Numbered from the stretch's first letter, positions 9,787-23,277 are shown. The stretch is 64,000 nt of DNA from Phycomyces blakesleeanus NRRL 1555(-) (GCF_001638985.1 NW_017265161.1:254576-318575), one strand, 5' to 3'. Notes: generated by a model not told the origin, from the sequence alone. Translations and numbers: made by a program.

Positions 9787-11600
9787 GACAACATTCATTC
9801 ATGACAACATTTATTTAGTAAAAGTTCATCGGCGTATTTATATGTGTATTGTACTTATTGAAGCTTTGTGGTCAAGATGGTTGGTGAGCATTTATTGCTG
9901 CAAAGCCAAAGAGGATGTCAAGACTTTTGTTGTGTATTTTCTAAAGCGTGAGATGGCGAAAACCCCGGGAAGCACATCCCGAAGCCGTGTCTTTGCAAAG
10001 AGATAGCTTTGAGATTTACCGCGATGGAGGGAGGAGAGGTTCTGAGTTAGACCTGATGAAAGGATGTAAGCTCATTATTATGCATCGCACAAAGACAATG
10101 AGTGTAGATGAAAGAAAGGCGTCATCATATTCTCATTGACATGGCCCGCATCATGACAATGAGAGAGGGAGCTTATGTGTAGGAAATGACTGAGATGGGT
10201 GGGACCATATAGGGTAAACTGTTATATATTGACTAACTCTTCACACTATCTTCCCCAACCAAAGTGAGATATGTGCAAAAGAGCCATGCGTAAACAGATA
10301 TACAATGCTTCCAACAAGCAATGTCACAGCCAATCCAAATCAATTTCGTATTTTTAGAAATGGAAGCCGTATTTTTAGAAACTATTATCGCATTTGCTCT
10401 GAACTCACTCTCAGTGATTATCTACTACTCTAAAAAATTGAGCATTATAATTATATTTCTCAGGACTTTTAGGGGTTTGTCTCTCAATAGTTTGATAATA
10501 CAATAATTCAGAATACGAGTATAAATATCTCTTTTCTAAAGAAGGGAATCAAAATGGTGTTGTTTGATGTTTTTGATTTTATTTTAAGAAAAATGTTGGC
10601 CTGAATTGAATTGAACCGAACAGAACTGAGCTAAGCTGAGCTGAGCACATGGAATTAACATTTTGTTGATCAGAAAAAAAAATTCATTCTTTAACCCTTT
10701 TGCAACTCATACTGAGTATTTGAAAATTGCCGTATCCAGTAAACCCCATTATTGGAATAAATTCTGAGACAAAGAACCTATCTATATATCGGCCACAAAT
10801 AGCCTTGTCAGGAGCCGGGATATATCTATAAGAATTGGGTATACAGTAAGCATGTATATATATTGGCTCATAAAATGAATGAAAGAGTTGCATAAAAGAT
10901 ACCCAAAATAACTTTTTTTTTTGAAAAGGCAAGAAAGTGCCTTTAGCCTAGAATTGTCAAATTTTTACTTTAATCCCTATAGTACCCTGCATCATTAACT
11001 GGTTCAAGAAGATCATCTTTGACAGATTTCTGCATTGCTGTACTAGAATATTTGCAAATGAATAAAATTAGATACCCCTCATTATATATATATATATAGT
11101 AGGTGTTTTCTGAAAAGCCCTCTTGCTTTATATAATTTCATAGTTGTCTTGCAGTAGGTGAACGAAAAAAAAATTATTGCTTAATTTGATTTAATTTAAT
11201 TTGCTTTACAGTCATTTCAAGAAGTAAAGTTGCTGATTTTGAGTTTGACGTTGTGCAAAAGAGAAACTTGTTCCCAGCAATGATGTTGATATGTAGTTAT
11301 TCAACAAGCGATGTTAAACAGTTTACTCTGATGATGAGAAAACGAGATTTTTTCACCTATTTTTTTTTAGTAAATGCCCAAGTGTTTCTTCTGCCGCGAG
11401 ACAATCAGGTATTCATATTCGTACAGCTCAGATATGGATCAAACGTTGTTATGGAGATTTTGAGACCATTGATGAGAATCCCTTCTGCTGTTTTAACTAA
11501 AGTGGTAAGAAGAAATGCAAAAATTTGTAAATAGTGCTTCTCGTAGTACTGCTTCTAGCTTTATGACAACGCAGTGTAATCTATCCATTATGATGAAACA
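9787..11600. other. Intergenic, no gene supported
   Basis: Short open frames here start mostly at non-ATG codons and lack recognisable domains or splice structure. A degenerate GAATT/GAGCT 5-bp tract lies at about 10600-10650. The region from about 11250 may hold decayed N-terminal sequence of the mariner relic that follows, but I cannot align it. Confidence 0.5.
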
Positions 11601-11603
11601 GAC

Positions 11604-11888
11604 AGATATCCAGAAATTAAGGGACACTACCTTGCCATAGATAACGCTTTTATTCACAACTCAAGCGATATAAGTAAGTATATCGATTCTCGGGGATATC
11701 GGTATGTGTATCTTTCTACATATTCTCCTGAACTAAATCCAATTGAGCAGTTCTGGTCAGTCGTCAAGAGTAAAGTAAAACGAAATAAGTTTTTGGAAAA
11801 AGAATCACTCGTGACAAAAATTAGCGAAGCATACGATGGAGTGTATTTGAATGATTCCAAAGGGTCTGTTTCTCATTCTGTCGGATGA
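11604..11888 (+). pseudogene. Tc1/mariner transposase relic, C-terminal half (DD34E)
   Basis: This is the C-terminal catalytic part of a cut-and-paste transposase. The frame reads GHYLAIDNAFIH, giving the second catalytic Asp. Exactly 34 residues later, SPELNPIEQFW supplies the catalytic Glu, so the spacing is DD34E as in Tc1-family enzymes. The C terminus reads FLEKESLVTKISEAY and ends at a TGA. The upstream half, with the first catalytic Asp and the DNA-binding helices, is not readable in one frame, so the copy is dead. No inverted terminal repeats were found. Confidence 0.85.
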
Positions 11889-14647
11889 TGGCGAGTGTTT
11901 TAGTTTTTTATATATTCCCTTTTGGTTAACCTACCTTTCCACATCCATGTTCCAACATAATTGACTCTTACCATTTGTATAAAGCTAGTGCTTAAGAAAA
12001 AGCACAACAAAGCGATTTACAAATTGTTTGTGACTCATTAGACTGTTGTAATTTGTTTCTCTTGTGAGATGTTTTCTTATGACTTTGGGTATTTGATATG
12101 ACCCTTTTTTGTACTTTTGTACGTTTGTTACTTTTGTTTATTAATAATACTTCTTTTCTCAGCCGCAATACTAGCCATAATTTTTCTAAGCATTTAATTC
12201 ACAATAATTTGCTTTTTGTCAAAAACAACAAACAGTCAAACGAACTGTTTTTGGCATTTTGATTAGATAAGCCTATATTTACACATTGTATTTGTTTTTG
12301 TCCCAAGCATTTATGCTTTTATTGTGTATTCAATATATATATATTTGCAAAGATATGAGAAACAGAACAGCTAAGCCAGGTCAAGCAATTTCAAGCTGAC
12401 CTAAGCTAAGTAAGGCTTTGTCAAGTCAAAGTATACGTAACAAAAAGACAATACCTTTGGATTATACTATATGAGTGTGGGTGCTGTAAGATATACTGTC
12501 CAAAGATATGCGTGCGTTTGAATCAACTGTCAACACTTTTATAAGATAATATGTAACTTTTATACATAAAGACATCTACAGCGTCCCTTTCAACCTGTCA
12601 GCTGTAAACCTTACAAGATTATTCAAGATCAATTGCAACCCTCTCTTTGTCTCTCCTTTTTTTTTTTAGATATTTTCAATTGATTTGGCCTGGCCTGGTC
12701 TGGCCTGTTTTGTTTGTCTAAGGAGCACCGAGTTTCAGGATTAGCCCAAAGACTCTTGTTCTCTAGAAACAACCACAGATCTAGAATAAACTTGTCTTCT
12801 TATATTTAATTGAGTCTTACAGAATGTGAGACTCTACAACCTAAATAAATAAATAAATAAACCAAGAAGCATATGTCAAGAACCCCCTTTTTTTGCTCTT
12901 ATTTTATTTAGATTTATCAATCCTTCAATCGTTCCAGAGCAGTCTTTTTTTTAAAATAATAATAATAAAAGTAATATATAAACGGTGATTCCAAATCACA
13001 GCAATCTGACATCATACATAATACATAATGCCTGCAAGTTCATCAGATCTGTTGTTTTACAGATGCACGTATAATTCCTATATGTCATCAAATCCTATCA
13101 ACTATGCAACAAAGCGACCTTCCTTACCTTCTTATATATATATATATACTGAGTGTAATCCCTAGAAATTTGATTTGATTTGATTGGATTGGATAGGTAA
13201 AAGGAAATATGAATCAAAAGGATGATTACCATACCATACCATACCATACCATATCATTTTATTTTATTTTATTCAAGATACATAAAACTATAAAAAGACA
13301 GCGAAAAAAATCAAGGCACATCGACAAGATTGATTCTACTTATTATTGTGATTATATTACGATCATCGTTATCTTCCGATCGATAATTATCGATACCAGT
13401 AAATCAAAACCATATCAAAAAGCATTATATTTTATTCTTTTGTCCCTGATGATCTCGGAGTAAAGAAGTCTAATCAAAGACGCTCAGATGCTCACATCGT
13501 CCTTCTTTTTTTTTGGGGTATTTTAAAGAAATCATTAATGAATTAATAAATTAATGAATAGAAGCGCAGACTTTAACACAAGCAAACACTGTACAGATAA
13601 ATACGCATATCTTGCATGACAGAAGGCAAAAGACAGTTTATAAAACCCCCTGTTTCTTCTTCTTTTAAGTTACATAAAGTTCAGTGCTCACAGAATACCA
13701 GTATATCAGTGTCTTTATTTACTAAATCCAAACCAAGACATTTACATTTATATAAGAAACAAATGTACCTGTTGAATACCCCCCAATTAACCCCCCCTCT
13801 TTTTTTATTTTCTATACAGACGCAGCACACCACACCCACACACATTAAGCACTAGCGCGTTTCAAAAGAAAAAAAATTACGCTAGGTATCTAGACGTCTA
13901 GACCTTTACCAATTATTTAATACATAATTCATTGAACTTTTCAGAAAGAAAGAAAGAAAGCTTTAATTACACATTTGTGTAAGAAATACATTTACACCTC
14001 GATAAGAGTGTCGATCAATACTGTTTTTATTAATTTATTTATTTGTTTTACTTTATAATGTATTATATAATATTTGATTGCTTGCTTGGTTTCTAGACAG
14101 TTTTTTTATTATAATTTTTTGCTATTTTTCAGCTCTACAGCCTTGATAATCATATATTTTTATATATCTCTCTCTATTTTTCCTCCTTGCCCTTATTTGA
14201 CACCACTCGCTATTAATTTCGGTGAAAATTTTATGCTTATTATAATTTCTCGGTGTTTATGCCGCAGATGTACGGATCACCGACAAGGAAGTTAGGAAAA
14301 AGGGAAAGAAGGGGAAGAGTGAAAGGGCCTATTCTCTCCTCTGGTTTCCAAGCTTTGTTCTCGAGTATGTCCCATCGAAATATTACCCAAATCCAAATCC
14401 CTCTTTCTCATCCCCACTCTTCCACCCCCTCCTTGCGCCTCCTCTCTTTTAACCCCCTACATAACCCTTTACTCATAACCGCATACAAAACTTATACACA
14501 CGTGCGGGTATACATGCATATATATATAGATCTTCCAGGGAATATCCGGCTATACAGGAGTTTTTTTTATAATTTTCCCACAGACAAAAGAAAAAGTCTA
14601 TACTTATATATATAAAGACTGCAGCACGGGTTACCATGTTTACGTCT

Positions 14648-14681
<34 letters not shown>

Positions 14682-16784
14682 GGATAACATTAAATTTGTC
14701 ATGGTGATAATAAACACAAGATAGAGCGATGTGGCAGGATATCGGTAGCATCAGAAAGATCACATACCTAGTAAAGATAAAGAATCAAACACAGAGAAAG
14801 CCCCACATTCGCTCCAAATTACAATGCATATGTGTTTATGCATGCATCTATGTCTGTCCGTATTCATATAAGCTTTATTTCATTTCAAGGTACTAAACAA
14901 AAAGAAAAGGCCCTGTTCTTGACACTTACTCCTAAGTTTATATTGCTATTATATTATTCACATTCTTATTGCTTTTTTGCTCTTTTGTTCTCATCATTAT
15001 TACTTTGCGGTTCTTTCTTTCTTGCTTTGTAAACTTATTCAAATGACAAGACCATCATTGATATGCTGCTGTTTCAGTTGTGGTTTCTCCTTTGGCTCTA
15101 AGTCTAATAGGCAAACCAGATAAAATGAACTTGAGGACTACATTACATCACATTTAATAAAATATAACATTAAAAAGCCACTATTACAGTTTGTAAATCA
15201 TAAGAACAGCGCATTGAAGCTACAGTATATACATCTATCATACTAATAACATAATAAAATAAACAGCAGAAACACAACTTGTTGTTCACAAGATAGTATT
15301 GAAAGTGTGGATAGGATGATATTATCATAGTACACACTACACTATTAGCAATCAATCAATTACTGGCTAAAATATATATATAAAAAGAAGCCAAAGATAA
15401 CTATAGACAAAGATTTTCTGCAGTCAATCATCCAACATTGTTTCATCAATAATTATTATAATTATAATTTCAATTATAATTTTAATTTTGATTCTATATA
15501 TGTATTTAATATTAAATGAAAGATCAATGGTATTGTTAGATCAACTGAGATGTACCTTTTTTTTTTGGCGTTCGATGTAGTGTTTACCAAACTAAAAAGT
15601 ATAAAGAAGCAAGGTAAAATCTATAGCAGTTCAAGCAGATACAGCGCAGAAAAAAAAAGGGTTATTTTGAGAGTGCGTTCAGAGGTGATTCTAGTGAACA
15701 CTTTTTGAAACCTCCCCTCCCCCCCCCCCACATTTATACACATACACACACATACACCAACCTGTTCTACCCTTTACTTTTATGGAAAGTAATGTAATAC
15801 CGCTCTCTTGCGGATTTTATATTTTAAGCTTTTTATAATACAAAAACCTAATATGCGCCCCTTTCGGAGATATAACTTTACATTCAGTTGAAAGTCAGAG
15901 TTTTGAAGAAAAAAGAATAGAGGCCAAATTAATACAGTGATTCGTCTAAAAAAGATTCGTAGATTGTTTCAATCTCAAGTAGAAAAAAGTTATTTATCAG
16001 GTTTATAGGCCATCTTTTGTGAACGGAACGAAAATAAAATTTTGACAAAGAGAAAAAGGAATTGAGAAAATAGAGTTAATTTTCAGATGAAGCCAAGATA
16101 TTTTTCAAACATTAACCTGCAAAAAACATTGATTCCTCAGTAAAAACTAAAGAAAACTTTGTATGAGACAGTGCTGGTATAAACAGCACTCTTAGCGGCT
16201 GAATGGTATGGGGCAGGTGCTATCTTGAATGGTTTGGTGAGGGATATTTGAAATATTTTCTTTTGCGTTGATATCATGGTTCCACACCATCCCTGCAGTT
16301 TTGGCAAGCAAAGACATTGCAAAGACCTTTTGGTATGATCCACCAAAAATCTATTATCCTTGAAAATAGTTTTATATCGTTATCAATATTAAGCTATTTA
16401 TATTTAAAGAGGCCTGAACCACCATTTCACAAAATTTTAATGAAAATCTCTTTTATAACTTATAGTGATGAGATAACTAAAGTTTCTATTAAATGTTAAT
16501 ATGACTTATGTAAAAAGGTATTGGTATGAAATAAAATAAAACATTAAATAGAAATTGGACTCAAGAGGCCTGTTAGTAGCTTCTTACTTTATGTATCAAG
16601 TCTATTAATCAGGCAAGTTATTACAATTTTGCAGCTTACATTTAAGTCTTGGACTAACATACCTATATAATATTATTGGTACGGTATACTATATACATAT
16701 CATACAGCACTATTTGCAGACAATAATTTGAAGCTTTACACACCTTTAGCTCTTACTCTTGCAATTACTCACATTGACTGATCT
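11889..16784. other. Large intergenic region, no gene supported
   Basis: About 4.9 kb of AT-rich DNA with short repeats: GGCCT units near 12690, CCATA and TTTTA runs at 13230-13275, CTCTC-rich sequence near 14170, and a C9 run near 15720. Open frames are short, usually lack ATG and carry no motif I recognise. No tRNA-like B box was seen. Confidence 0.5.
14647..14679. repeat. T21-A12 palindromic junction
   Basis: Twenty-one T followed directly by twelve A, flanked by GTC and GAGG. It is the second such junction in the window after 1821-1845. It could form a hairpin or mark an old retrotransposition event. Confidence 0.7.
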
Positions 16785-17290
16785 ATGGTATATAAAATTC
16801 TATGGTCTATTGGTATACAATCCTTATTGATTTATACTTTCAAAAGCACCGACAAAGCAAAGCCCGTATTTCTAGTCTTTTGTGGATTAGAAAACTATGA
16901 TCTAAACCACCCCATCCCAAGTCCTTACTTTCAAGGCATCACTACAAATGACCAAGTTGGCTTTGGAGAATATGGATTTGGTACTTCCAAAAACTGTTCT
17001 TCGTTCTTCTAGTCTTCCCTTTGAATGATCAAGCAAATGATCAACACTCGCCTATGTCGATGCACTCGGACGCTAAATGCAATATGCTATAGTCTTCTAA
17101 TATAAATTACTATGACCAGTTCCCGTTTTTTATTATTATTCTTATCAAGCATTTTAGTTGTATTAATTCAAATGGTTTGGAGGGCAGGGTATCATTTGTG
17201 GAATATAGATCTTGCTGCTGTTTTGAACGTTAGACGTGTACTGAACCAATTGAGATACAATGGTACTATTTCTGGTTGATCTATCTGTGT
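16785..17290 (+). pseudogene. Possible Fanzor (TnpB-like) nuclease relic
   Basis: Two separate blocks resemble the C-terminal half of Fanzor/TnpB RNA-guided nucleases. The first reads KPVFLVFCG and then GEYGFGTSKNCSS, matching the second RuvC acidic block followed by the TSK-C-x-x-C zinc-ribbon entry. The second, from about 17160, reads WNIDLAAVLNVRRVLNQL, matching the RuvC-III W-N-R-D-x-x-A-x-x-N pattern. The two blocks are in different frames, separated by stops, and the second zinc-ribbon half is not visible. This is recognition by motif memory only; the relic could belong to another transposase family. Confidence 0.4.
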
Positions 17291-17309
17291 TGTTCAAATA
17301 AAAAGTGTT

Positions 17310-17432
17310 ATAAAACCAACAGAAGAGGCTTCAAAGGGCTGTTGCGTGAGGCCAATATTGACAAGAAGACAAATAAGATTAAAGCCTTCCACCCTGATTA
17401 TCACCTGTCGATCTTCAAGATGACCTTATGGT
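17310..17432 (+). pseudogene. Exon-like fragment, unidentified
   Basis: A short open segment of about 38 codons reads GFKGLLREANIDKKTNKI, then a FHPDYHL segment, and ends in a good GTAAGC donor at about 17433. No other exon could be joined to it. I do not recognise the family. It may be a fragment of a mobile-element protein. Confidence 0.3.
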
Positions 17433-17439
17433 AAGCTAT

Positions 17440-18622
17440 TGCATTCTTTGAAAAACTTTTATTGAATCGTTATATTATTGTTTTTGTAATGCGCTAGAGG
17501 TAGTAGGATAACTGATAGCAAAAAATAAATAAAAATAAACAAGGAAAATTGCAATTGAAGCAAATTTAAATATAAAGAGAAAGAATAGTGCTTAATAAAA
17601 AAAAAGAGCTCTTTGTAAAAGAGCATCAGTAGTAAGTCTTCGTGTAAGATCAGACTGATGGTTTTTCGAAATAAATAAATAAATACATAGAAAATATTTC
17701 AGTCAATATGTCCTTGATATTGCACAAACTGCAGACAACACGCCCAACGCATTAATTCTCTATATCTCCTCTATTTCACACAATGACTAATACATTGGAT
17801 AGTGAATGCTATAGTTAACAACTTACAGTTAAAAGGAAAGCCAACTATATATATATATATACATATATTTGCTTATTAATTCTCCTTTTCTACCTCCTAC
17901 TTACCTACCATACTCATCCCCTTCCCTTACATATAAACACACGCAAACACACACTACACACGACTCCCTTTTCTAATATATACATATATTACTATAATTA
18001 TACTTTCCAAATAATGATACCCTTGCTCATATTGCTCACAACAAATCTCTAAAAAAAAACATGGAAAACAGTTATCAAGAAACTACTGGAACTATTCAGG
18101 CTAAATAATAGTGAGTTAGCTTATAGTCATATGTGTATAAAAGGAAGAACTGTAAAGTATATTCTACATGCAAAAGAAAATAAAGCGTCAATCCTTCATT
18201 ATCATCATTATAGATCAAATTAATTTATTTCCTTTTTTGAACTTCGCAAAAATACACACATATATATCCATGCCTGGAGAAGGAAGGAAGGAAGACCAAA
18301 AGAGAGACCATAAATGCGTATATAATATACAAGCTTGCGTGTATTTATGTTCGTATTCATATATGTACGTACGCTATCTTACTAAGAGTAATACCATAGG
18401 AAGATAATGCATTTTTGTATGTTTTATATTATATAAATCTCCCAATTTCGCGACATTATTTTCAGGGAATAGTGTGTACATGTATATATTTATTAAAGGC
18501 ACACACACACACACACAAAATAATTGTATAACATATCATTAAATATATTATTTTATTTTGTATTTTAATTTATATTTTTATATTTTTATTTTTATTGAAT
18601 TTATTTTTACTGGTCTCTTTCA
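17440..18622. other. Intergenic region upstream of FHIP gene
   Basis: AT-rich sequence with TA runs and a CA run at about 18500. A short imperfect stem (CATCAGT...ACTGATG) lies near 17623-17660. No gene is supported. The part nearest 18622 is presumably the FHIP promoter. Confidence 0.5.
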
Positions 18623-21600
18623 ATGTCCATGTTCCTATCCAAGTTCCTGACCGGAAGGAACATCTCAAAGTCCAATCTCGAACTACTTACTGATGCATGG
18701 CTAAGCATTCAGAAGTATTACGAGACTGCAGCTGGTAGAGTGTTGCACTTACAAGGTTACAAAACCCTTGTTATATTCATCCTTTATATCTATATATCTT
18801 TAACAAATAGATAAAAAAAATATAAAGATAAAAGATAAAATTATATACAAAATATACATATATAGTTTTATTATTTACTATTATTAACAATTTACGCATT
18901 TTACATTTTTATACTCGTATAAATATATACACGCATACACATATGGAATCAATACATTCAACACATTAGATCCTCTCAAAGATGCAGTTGATCTCACACC
19001 AATCCCCTGTTGCCTACAAAACATCGTCAAGCTCATCCAGGCAGAAGAACTCGAATACGAACGTGCCCCTGATAGTCTCGAAACAGGCCCATGTCTTGAA
19101 TTCCTACTCCACAAACGAGTACTTGAAGAGCTAGTAGAATTTGCCAAAGTAGATGTAAGTACCTTATATATATATATATATTTCAAATAGAATGCATATA
19201 TTTACCTTGTTACACATCTATATTCTTTCTCATAATAATTATAATACACTATACTACAATGTTTCAAGACCCCTTATGGAATGCGCATTCACTGTCTACG
19301 ATTCTTCTGTTCGCTTGTCACCAATGTCCAAGCCCAGTTACTACCAGAAAGAGCTGTCCATGTACCACTCCACAAACTCATCAATTCCTGTCATCGCCTG
19401 ATTGCTCACCACTATGAACAACTTGCCACAGATGCCGATGGATGTTCAGAAGAACGTTATGCGGCCATATCCGAACTCTCGCTTGAGCTAGTAAAGCTGA
19501 TGCACGGAGTGTTTTCTCACTTCAAAGGTGCCAACGCAGCCCTTATGGATTTGTTTTTTGAACGTGGCTGGTGTCGTGGACTGGGCGAAAATGTCTGGAG
19601 AAGTAGTAAGGACGGAAAGACATTTCACAAAAGAAGAGAGAGTATGGATGAAAAGATTGCCTGGACAATGTTTCTGATGGTAAAGTATATTCACTTGCTT
19701 GCTTGTTTTGGACTGAATAACTTAAACTAATGTATTGTTCTTTTATTTATGTCCTATAGCCGAGATTTGATATGTTTAGCTTTCTTATTGATTACATGAA
19801 CATCCCAGGAGAGACTGGTGAAATTGCACGAGAAGCTATTCTCTTTGCCTTGCGATTGTTGGATGGTGATCCGGAATATGTGTGTTATGTTGTAGAGTAC
19901 TCTGGTCTGTGCGAAGTCATGGTAAAGAAGATATCCAAAATCCAAATAATAATAATATTAATAATAATAGTATGTGTTTGTGTTTTTGTGTGTATCTGTG
20001 GATACAAAAAAAAACAACAACCAACATCCCATCTTCCTTCCTTATCAAAATCTTAGGCAGAACGTCTGTCTCTTTCATTCGCAAGTCTTCCAAAGAACGT
20101 TGGATCCTTCACAATATCTGCAAACAACCGCGTAGTTCCTACTCGCCCTCCTAAGCGACCAATTCACTTTTCTGTGCCGGCCATGATCACAAACCACAGT
20201 TTGATGATCACAGTCAATGTGCACAACAGCTTCAAGAAGAAACGCAGAAAGAGAAGCCCCTTTGACGTCAATTTTGTACGCACCCTGGATCCTATTCGAG
20301 AAGGAGAACGCGGAGTAGACGAATTTTACAGCTTTTGGGAATATCTGAACGATGTCGCCAGAGTAGCCGATCGGCGCTTAATGATTGCCCTTATGGCCCA
20401 GCTCACAACAATATTTTGGCACCCTGTGGTATGCACAGCCCTCAGCTCATCTTCGGCAGAGGCTGCCACGGCTGCCACGGCCTACACAACCGAAATGATC
20501 CGCTCCCTAACCGACCAGAAGCTTCTGCACGCGTTCTTGGTGGTTCTGGTAGGTGAAGAAGGTGGAATTGGAAAAGATCTCGAGCCAGAAATCAGAACCT
20601 CCAAGACGTACCATGATCTTATTGAGGATGAATCTGCAAACGCTGCAGATGATGATCAATCCGAACGTACAGAGTCAGACAAGGAAGACAAGGCAGATGA
20701 TAATGATGACGATGACGATATTAGTAATGAAGCCATGACTCTTCGTGTCTTGCTAGTCACTCGTATTGACTCGGACTATCAGGAGCTTTCCCTGGCAACC
20801 CTGAGATTATTCGACACTGTCATGGAGACTTACAACCAATTTGCAATCTACAACCTCGTGCTGCGTAACTTTTTGGATATTGCGCCTGATGGTGAATACA
20901 TTGAAGAGAAACACGATGGCAAGGACATGACCGACACTTCCTCGCTTGGATCCAAGGTCATTGATGACCACACAAGCACTACAGACGAAGACAATGGAAA
21001 GATTGACGATCTAGCTATCGGAGAGACCGAGAACGAAGACACTGTATCCACACCAACTATCGTCACGCATGCCAAAGATAACAAGACCGAAAAGGTACGC
21101 TGGCTAGTAGAAAGGGTCTTGTCTCTCCTGCCTTTGGAAGACGAGCTGGAACGTATGAAGACACCTCCTCTTTGCTCAGTCATTCCGTCGGACTCATTTG
21201 CATCGACTGTGCACGGCCGCGACAATATCGGCAGTCCGAGCATTATCACAACCAACCCTGCAGGTGCGATCAACGGAAACAACAACAGTCGCCATGGCAG
21301 TCTAGACGAAACTGCGACAAGTCCAGCTTCACTACACAACGTGGTCGTGCCTGGAAATAGCTATGATGACTACTTTCATGAAGCCCAAGAGAGATTCCAG
21401 TATGGTCTCTTGGCCAGAAACTTTTGGCAGACTCCCTATCCACCTCCTAAAACCCGCAAAGATTATGAACGTGAAAGCGAGGACCAAAAGGGTCGACCTC
21501 CTCGTCCAACAACTAATAATGCATCTACAGCAAATGGGTCTTCAAACAAGAACACAAATACAGCAACTCAAAGTACAGCTACAAAGTCCGATGACATCAA

Positions 21601-23005
21601 TGACAGTTCTGCGGATGAGCATGCAGCCGAAGTCAGTAGTAGTCAGGGTAGTGTAATCAGTAGTCAGCCCGAAGGGTTTGAAGGCCTGTTCCTTAGTCAG
21701 ATCTTTGATCAGTTCTTCAAGATGCTCGAGTGCACAATGGAGCAGAACCTACTTGTCACCAGTATCCTGCAAAAGATTGCGGGTATTGTGGATCGCAGAG
21801 TGGATGGTGTGATTTGTGATTGGCGTGCAGTTCGGGTAGGCATTGATGGTGCACTGTATGGAGGTGTGTGGACACTACCGAGTGCAAAGAACAATCGGCG
21901 TAGTCTGTACTCTCTCTTGGAGCAAGTCACCTTTGAAGCCCTGAAACGTGCTCAACTGGTGCCTAACTTTGAGACCCGGATTTCGTTGGCAAAGAAGCGA
22001 GGTGTAATGACCAACGGGGTGATTGCAGGTACAAGCAACAGTACCAGTAGTGCAAATGGACAATTACAACCTCCTTCTCATCATCATCACAACCATCACA
22101 ACCATCATAATCATCACAGCAACAATAGCAACAATAACAATAGCAACAGCAACAGCAACCACAGTCACCATCAACCTCCTCTCAAGAACAGCCGTTCGGC
22201 TACTTCTTACACCCTCACACCTTCTATATCAAGTCCTCAACGGGAAGTAAATAAGCAAATGGCGCGACATCCAAGTCTTTCGCAACTGGTGTTTTCCAAG
22301 AGCGCGGCTGGTCCTCGCAGCAATAGTAGCCCAACGACTTCAATGTCGACTCAGCCCCCTGGCTTACTTTCCGGAGGAAGATCTGGAAACAACATCCATA
22401 ATGGAAGTGGAGCAGGAGGAAATGGAAGTGGAGTAGGAAACGGCAGTGGTAGTGGTAGTGGCAGTGGTAGTAATGTCGGCAGAGCAATTCCACCCATGCT
22501 TCGAGAGTCACTGTCGGTCAATACCAATCTACCTCCTATGTCTGTATCGTCGTCATCATCCACAACAAACACAACAAACACAAACGCAACCAACCAGGCC
22601 CTGTCGCCTTCGTCTTCGTTCTTCCAGCAGGCCCAGCGCACCAATGCTACACCTGTGACGATGACGAATCCGTTTGCCAAACTGTCCAATTTTGTGAATT
22701 CGTATATTGTTCTGCAAGAGTTCTGCAAGGAATTAGCTGCGGTTATTCTGGTCCGTCACGCCACGAACTACGATGACATTGGGTTTGTGCGTTACCAGAA
22801 TCAACAGAGACCGTCTGAGCGTGTGGATGCCTGGGTGCATGAAGAGCGGGAAGATAATAATGAAGAGGATTACAAGTTGGGTCTGGACAAGTGGAAAAAC
22901 CGCATCTCGATGGTTTCGACCCTAGCTGATTGGAAGAGCGTCCGTAGTATGGATACTATTGATGAAGCCATTACTTCTAGAGTATCAAATTCATCACTTC
23001 ATTAG
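18623..23005 (+). CDS. FHIP: FHIP family protein (FTS-Hook-interacting, RAI16-like)
   Basis: By homology this is the FHIP subunit of the FTS-Hook-FHIP complex, which links early endosomes to dynein through Hook. My model has five exons: 18623-18755, 18970-19154, 19269-19679, 19760-19921 and 20057-23005, giving 1279 residues with all junctions in phase. Family-like blocks include GPCLEFLLHKRVLEEL (exon 2), FYSFWEYLNDVA near residue 387, YDDYFHEAQERFQ near 732, EGLFLSQIFDQFFKMLE near 839 and VLQEFCKELAAVIL near 1170. Long low-complexity insertions interrupt the helical core: an acidic stretch after about 490, a His/Asn tract at about 971-1006 and a Gly/Ser tract at about 1079-1105. The exon 1 end (AAG then GTTACA) is the least certain junction. 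The gene converges on MRM1 with 272 bp between stops. Confidence 0.85.
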
Positions 23006-23277
23006 GTAATGGTAGATTTATAAGAGTGACCTCTTCCTTACTCTATCTGTCTTGTTTTCTTCTTGCTATTATTATTCCCTCTTTTTTTTCATAATATTAT
23101 TTAACCCTACTTCCCCCTCTCTCTCTCTATTTTTCCCTCCTCAATACACACAAACATATATCTACTATATATATATATATATCAATCAATCTATATTTCA
23201 ATCCTTGAATAAACTTGAAAATCCAAGCCAGACTATCATTATCGTTCTTATTATTATGATTATTATTTGTATTGTAT

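Noticed and set aside
1498..10006. 15-bp exact inverted match CTATCTCTTTGCAAA at 1498-1512 and 9992-10006
   Set aside because: Only 15 bases match exactly, with weak similarity around them and 8.5 kb between. It may reflect a shared decayed repeat but cannot be separated from chance here.
11253..11534. 93-residue open frame upstream of the 11604 mariner relic
   Set aside because: The frame begins at a non-ATG codon and does not align with known transposase N-terminal motifs. It may be decayed transposon sequence but cannot be assigned.
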